From Phycisphaerales bacterium UBA7812 (lineage in GTDB: Bacteria; Planctomycetota; Phycisphaerae; Phycisphaerales; UBA1924): DNA of 8,742 bases. The notes beneath the pieces are model-generated. The model ran no database searches and had not been told where the DNA came from. It saw only the letters and a program-made list of their open reading frames with translations. The position numbers and the translations under genes were made by a program. Position 1 is the first letter of the stretch. Each line of letters begins with the position of its first letter. Positions 6,536 through 8,742 of the stretch are shown piece by piece. Where the stretch lies: positions 2,635 to 11,376 of the forward strand of contig DLBY01000118.1 of the NCBI GenBank assembly GCA_002480345.1. Direction: 5' to 3'.

Positions 6536-6946
6536 ATGCACTTCGACCTTGTGGACGCTGTTCTGGAGCAGACCGACGACGCGATCGTGACCATCAAGCA
6601 TGTGTCGGGCGCCGAGGAATATCTGCAGGATCACTTCGCGGGCTTCCCCGTGCTCCCCGGCGTGATGATGCTCGAGGCGATGGTGCAGGCGGGTCGGCGG
6701 CTCGCCGAGGCGATGCGCGATCCGGCGGATCCACCACTTGTTCTGGGGAGCGTCCGGGGTTTGAAGTACGGACGATTTGTTCCGCCTGGTTGCTCGCTCG
6801 TCGTCCGGGCCGAACGGGGCGGTTCGTCGGACGACGGTTCGGTCGAGATCCGCGCAACGGCGGGCGTTCGCGAGGCGGACGGCTCGATGAGCGAGCAGAA
6901 AGCGGCGAGCGGTCGGCTCGTCCTCCGAGCGGTCCGAACGGGCTGA
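6536..6946 (+). CDS. FabZ-like 3-hydroxyacyl-ACP dehydratase (first of two)
   Basis: A 136-aa single hot-dog domain, predicted to remove water from a 3-hydroxyacyl group carried on ACP to give a trans-2-enoyl-ACP, in the cytoplasm. The FabZ active-site stretch is intact: 'DHFAGFPVLPGVMMLEAMVQ' (32-51) with His33 and Glu47, spaced 14 residues apart as in FabZ. 'GLKYGRFVPPGCSL' (about 80-95) matches the conserved second half, where FabZ has a 'kFrrpVxPGDxL' pattern. It differs from housekeeping FabZ in the N-terminus and in lacking the typical C-terminal 'A.V' end, so a specialised lipid or polyketide-like pathway is as likely as bulk fatty acid synthesis. It starts a three-gene block with an ACP and a second dehydratase. 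The start is supported by TATCGT 6 bases upstream. Confidence 0.88.
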   Translation: MHFDLVDAVLEQTDDAIVTIKHVSGAEEYLQDHFAGFPVLPGVMMLEAMVQAGRRLAEAMRDPADPPLVLGSVRGLKYGRFVPPGCSLVVRAERGGSSDDGSVEIRATAGVREADGSMSEQKAASGRLVLRAVRTG

Positions 6947-6975
6947 ACACACGCGAACGGGCGGGCGATGTCGGC

Positions 6976-7027
6976 TACGATCCCCGCTCAGCATCCGCGC
7001 AAGCGGGTGCCAGAACCAGGGGCGATC
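6976..7027 (+). promoter_or_regulatory. Possible -10 element and ribosome binding site of the ACP gene
   Basis: TACGAT (6976-6981) fits TANNNT and would start transcription near 6988. This is followed by a leader of about 40 bases with AGGGG (7018-7022) 5 bases before the ATG at 7028. Unlike the first fabZ, this gene therefore has a conventional ribosome binding site. No -35 element is clear. Confidence 0.4.
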
Positions 7028-7411
7028 ATGCAGCGCGATGAAATCTTCGAGAAAGTCCGGGATGTCCTCGTCGAGGCGCTCGCGGTCGATGAGGACGAGG
7101 TGACACCCGAGGCGACGATCTTCGGGGACCTGGGGGCCGAGTCGATCGACATGCTGGACATCGGCTTCCAGTTGGAGCAGGCGTTCGGCTTCAAGATCGA
7201 GCAGGGGGAGATGTTCCCCGAGGGCGTCACCAGCGATCCGGACATGGTCCAGGACGGGAAGGTGACCGAGGCGGGGCTGACGATGCTCCGCGAGCGGGCG
7301 CCCCACATCAACACCGCGGCGCTCGAGGCCGACCCGCGGCTCGAGAAGGTCCGCGAGATCTTCACGGTCGATGCGCTGGTGTCGTTCGTCGAACGCAAGC
7401 TGGCGGCCTGA
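7028..7411 (+). CDS. Acyl carrier protein with an extended C-terminal half
   Basis: Carries growing acyl chains on a phosphopantetheine arm. The 127-aa product has a normal ACP first half: helix 1 'IFEKVRDVLVEAL' (6-18), 'DLGAESIDMLDIGFQLEQAF' (34-53) with the attachment site at Ser39 (ESI in place of the usual DSL), and helix 2. Instead of ending after about 80 residues, it has roughly 50 extra residues (about 60-111) before the final helix 'TVDALVSFVERKL'. The insert holds two predicted helices around 'GKVTEAGLTMLRERAP' and 'AALEADPRLEKVREI'. The start at 7028 is chosen for the AGGGG 5 bases upstream and because helix 1 begins there; the frame is open to 6968. The gene lies between two FabZ-like dehydratases, so it is probably their dedicated carrier rather than the general fatty acid ACP. 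Confidence 0.9.
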   Translation: MQRDEIFEKVRDVLVEALAVDEDEVTPEATIFGDLGAESIDMLDIGFQLEQAFGFKIEQGEMFPEGVTSDPDMVQDGKVTEAGLTMLRERAPHINTAALEADPRLEKVREIFTVDALVSFVERKLAA

Positions 7412-7448
7412 CCGCCCCCACTCCTTCACGCCTGGATCGGGACCCTGC

Positions 7449-7982
7449 ATGCGCTGGATGTGGATCGATCGCGTGGTCGAACTCGTTCCCCGGGAGCGGC
7501 TGGTCGCGGTCAAGCATGTGAGCCTCGCGGAGGAGCACCTGCACGATCATTTCCCCGCGGTCGCGGCTGACGACGGGTCGATTCTCCGCCCTGCCATGCC
7601 GGTGATGCCGATGTCCCTGATCGTCGAGGGGATGGCGCAGACGGGCGGGATCTTGGTCGGGCATGCCGAGGACTTTCGCGAGAAGGTCATCCTCGCGAAG
7701 GTGAGCAAGGCGACGCTGGAGCAAGACGCGCTGCCCGGTTGCACGCTGCGGTACACCGCGGTCATCAAGTCGTTCAGCGAGATGGGGGCGTCGATCTTGG
7801 GGACCATCGAGATGGCGGAACCCGAGGCGAACGGGTCGCCGAGCTTCGAGACCGTCGGGTCGATCGAACTGATCTTCAGCCACCTCGACCGGAACATGGC
7901 GGGCGTCGCGTACCCCGAGCACAACTTCGTGTTCGGCGAGGGGTTCAAGACGCTGCTGCGGACGAGCGGGGTGCTGTCCTGA
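7449..7982 (+). CDS. FabZ/FabA-like hydroxyacyl-ACP dehydratase (second of two, with insertion)
   Basis: A 178-aa hot-dog protein related to FabZ. The active-site residues appear to be His34 in 'HDHF' (32-35) and Glu60 in 'LIVEGMAQTGG' (57-67). Their spacing is 26 residues instead of 14, because of an insert of about 12 residues ('AVAADDGSILRP', 37-48) before 'MPVMP'. The N-terminal 'VKHVSLAEEHLHDHF' closely resembles 'IKHVSGAEEYLQDHF' of the first dehydratase, pointing to a common origin. The rest, including 'GASILGTIEMAE' and a longer C-terminal tail (about 130-178), has diverged. The start at 7449 fits the homology; it lies 37 bases after the ACP stop with only a weak GGGACC upstream, so translation may be coupled to the ACP gene. 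The substrate is not known; dehydration or isomerisation of an ACP-bound chain is the likely role. Confidence 0.83.
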   Translation: MRWMWIDRVVELVPRERLVAVKHVSLAEEHLHDHFPAVAADDGSILRPAMPVMPMSLIVEGMAQTGGILVGHAEDFREKVILAKVSKATLEQDALPGCTLRYTAVIKSFSEMGASILGTIEMAEPEANGSPSFETVGSIELIFSHLDRNMAGVAYPEHNFVFGEGFKTLLRTSGVLS

Positions 7983-8145
7983 CTCGACCTCGCAAACTCG
8001 CGCGGGCCTGAGGGGAACACTTCGTCGGGCCGCGTCCGTGCCACAGCCTGACACAATTCCCAAACGCCGTTGTCGTTTCGCGGGGGGGTGTTACCATTTT
8101 TGATGCGCTTCCGTGCAATTTTCATCCAAAGAGAGGGGGGTGACG
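7983..8145 (+). promoter_or_regulatory. Promoter and leader of the secreted protein gene
   Basis: This 163-base gap is richer in A and T than the surroundings. TTGTCG (8070-8075), a 16-base spacer and TACCAT (8092-8097) form the best conventional -35/-10 promoter in the window, with transcription predicted near 8104. A purine-rich AAAGAGAGGGGGG (8128-8140) serves as ribosome binding site just before the ATG at 8146. Further upstream, CGCGGGCC (8001-8008) and GGGCCGCG (8027-8034) can pair with one mismatch across an 18-base loop; this is a weak hairpin after the second dehydratase with no T-run. Confidence 0.6.
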
Positions 8146-8742
8146 ATGCATCCGATCCGACTCGCGACGCTGGCTCTCATTTCGGCGTGCCCACTGGCTC
8201 TTGGTGGCGTGTCGTGGACGGAGGTTTTCACGACCGACTTTGATTCGGGCATGCCCGGCGAGGTCTCCGGGCCCGCTTCGATCAACCCCGTGCCCGGCGC
8301 ACTGGTCGGCCTCGGGAACGGTGCCGGACCGTTCTCGGGGGATCTGCTCTGGAACTCAGCGATCGGGAATCCCGCTCCGGCAACGGTGCTGACCATATCG
8401 AATCTGCCGACGCATGACGCGCTGAGCCTGTCGTTCCTCATGGTCTTCATCGACTCCTGGGATTCGACCAATGGGTCGGTGACCCCGGATTACTTCAACA
8501 TCGCGGTCGATGGGACCACCGTCTTTCAGACGACCTCGAACAACGCGACGGGCAGTGTCGTGTACGAAGGCGACCTGCTCTACAGCGGACACGCGGGATG
8601 GGGTGGCAGTTGGATCGACAAGGCGTTCGACATGACGGGCGACCCGGGTCTCACCGAGATCGCGCACACCGCCGATTCCGTGACGATCGAGTTCTTCGCA
8701 TCGGGCGGCGGCTGGCAGGGCGCCGGCGATGAATCCTGGGCG
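8146..8742 (+). CDS. Secreted or exported protein of unknown function (partial, C-terminus outside)
   Basis: The frame is open from the ATG at 8146 to the window end (199 residues seen). It starts with a short export signal: two basic residues in 'MHPIR', then a hydrophobic 'LATLALISACPLALGG' (6-21), with probable cleavage near 'ALGG'. 'ISAC' (12-15) also fits a lipobox, so a lipoprotein cannot be excluded. The mature part is rich in Gly, Ser, Thr, Asn and Asp and looks like a beta-sandwich: 'TTDFDSGMPGEVSG' (29-42), 'LSLSFLMVFIDSWDS' (93-107), 'FNIAVDGTTVFQT' (117-129) and 'GAGDESWA' at the edge. Such modules, with 'DESWxIDN' near the end, are common in planctomycete exported proteins that carry a C-terminal PEP-CTERM-like anchor; whether one follows here cannot be seen. 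No catalytic motif was recognised. It has its own promoter and is probably unrelated to the dehydratase block. Confidence 0.75.
   Translation, partial: MHPIRLATLALISACPLALGGVSWTEVFTTDFDSGMPGEVSGPASINPVPGALVGLGNGAGPFSGDLLWNSAIGNPAPATVLTISNLPTHDALSLSFLMVFIDSWDSTNGSVTPDYFNIAVDGTTVFQTTSNNATGSVVYEGDLLYSGHAGWGGSWIDKAFDMTGDPGLTEIAHTADSVTIEFFASGGGWQGAGDESWA

Noticed and set aside
6422..7513. 363-codon open frame on the minus strand over the fabZ-ACP block
   Set aside because: It lies opposite genes with clear catalytic motifs and shows no motif of its own.
8178..8190. Lipobox in the secreted protein making it a lipoprotein
   Set aside because: 'ISAC' fits the loose pattern but the hydrophobic segment before it is only about 7 residues and continues beyond the Cys, so ordinary signal peptidase cleavage after 'ALG' is more likely; not excluded.

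Overview
The window is very GC-rich (third codon positions are almost all G or C) and is packed with bacterial genes. Several traits point to a planctomycete, most likely of the Phycisphaerae: a ThiE with an N-terminal ThiD2-type domain, an over-long acyl carrier protein sitting between two FabZ-like dehydratases, a divergent 6-phosphogluconolactonase-like protein, and a secreted protein of the kind that often carries a C-terminal sorting signal. This assignment is inference; there is no rRNA or other marker gene in the window.

Layout. Positions 2-151 (+) hold the last codons of a gene whose tail resembles the winged-helix end of HemW/HemN proteins. An RluA-type pseudouridine synthase (161-940, -) and a pgl-like gene (990-1727, -) follow, both pointing left. 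Divergent from them is the bifunctional ThiD2-ThiE gene (1798-2847, +), then an M16 zinc protease (2880-4100, +). The protease converges on an HDOD-GGDEF signalling protein (4120-5622, -), which lies behind recO (5730-6491, -). Divergent from recO is a three-gene lipid module: FabZ-like dehydratase (6536-6946), acyl carrier protein (7028-7411) and second FabZ-like dehydratase (7449-7982). The window ends inside a secreted protein gene (8146 to the end) with its own promoter and ribosome binding site.

How the genes work together. Most are unrelated housekeeping genes (thiamine synthesis, RNA modification, recombination repair, proteolysis). The one functional unit is the FabZ-ACP-FabZ block. 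Its two dehydratases share a short N-terminal signature, so they look like diverged paralogues acting on substrate carried by the ACP encoded between them.

The most noteworthy signal is not a gene. Three starts (M16 protease, recO, first fabZ) each have a TANNNT hexamer ending exactly 6 bases before the start codon and no Shine-Dalgarno sequence, which is the arrangement of leaderless transcripts. The thiE/pgl divergent region carries the same GGTCTATYGTC string as the first fabZ, there apparently serving both strands. I saw no mobile element, CRISPR array, tRNA or rRNA, and no clear sign of an entirely new multi-gene system.
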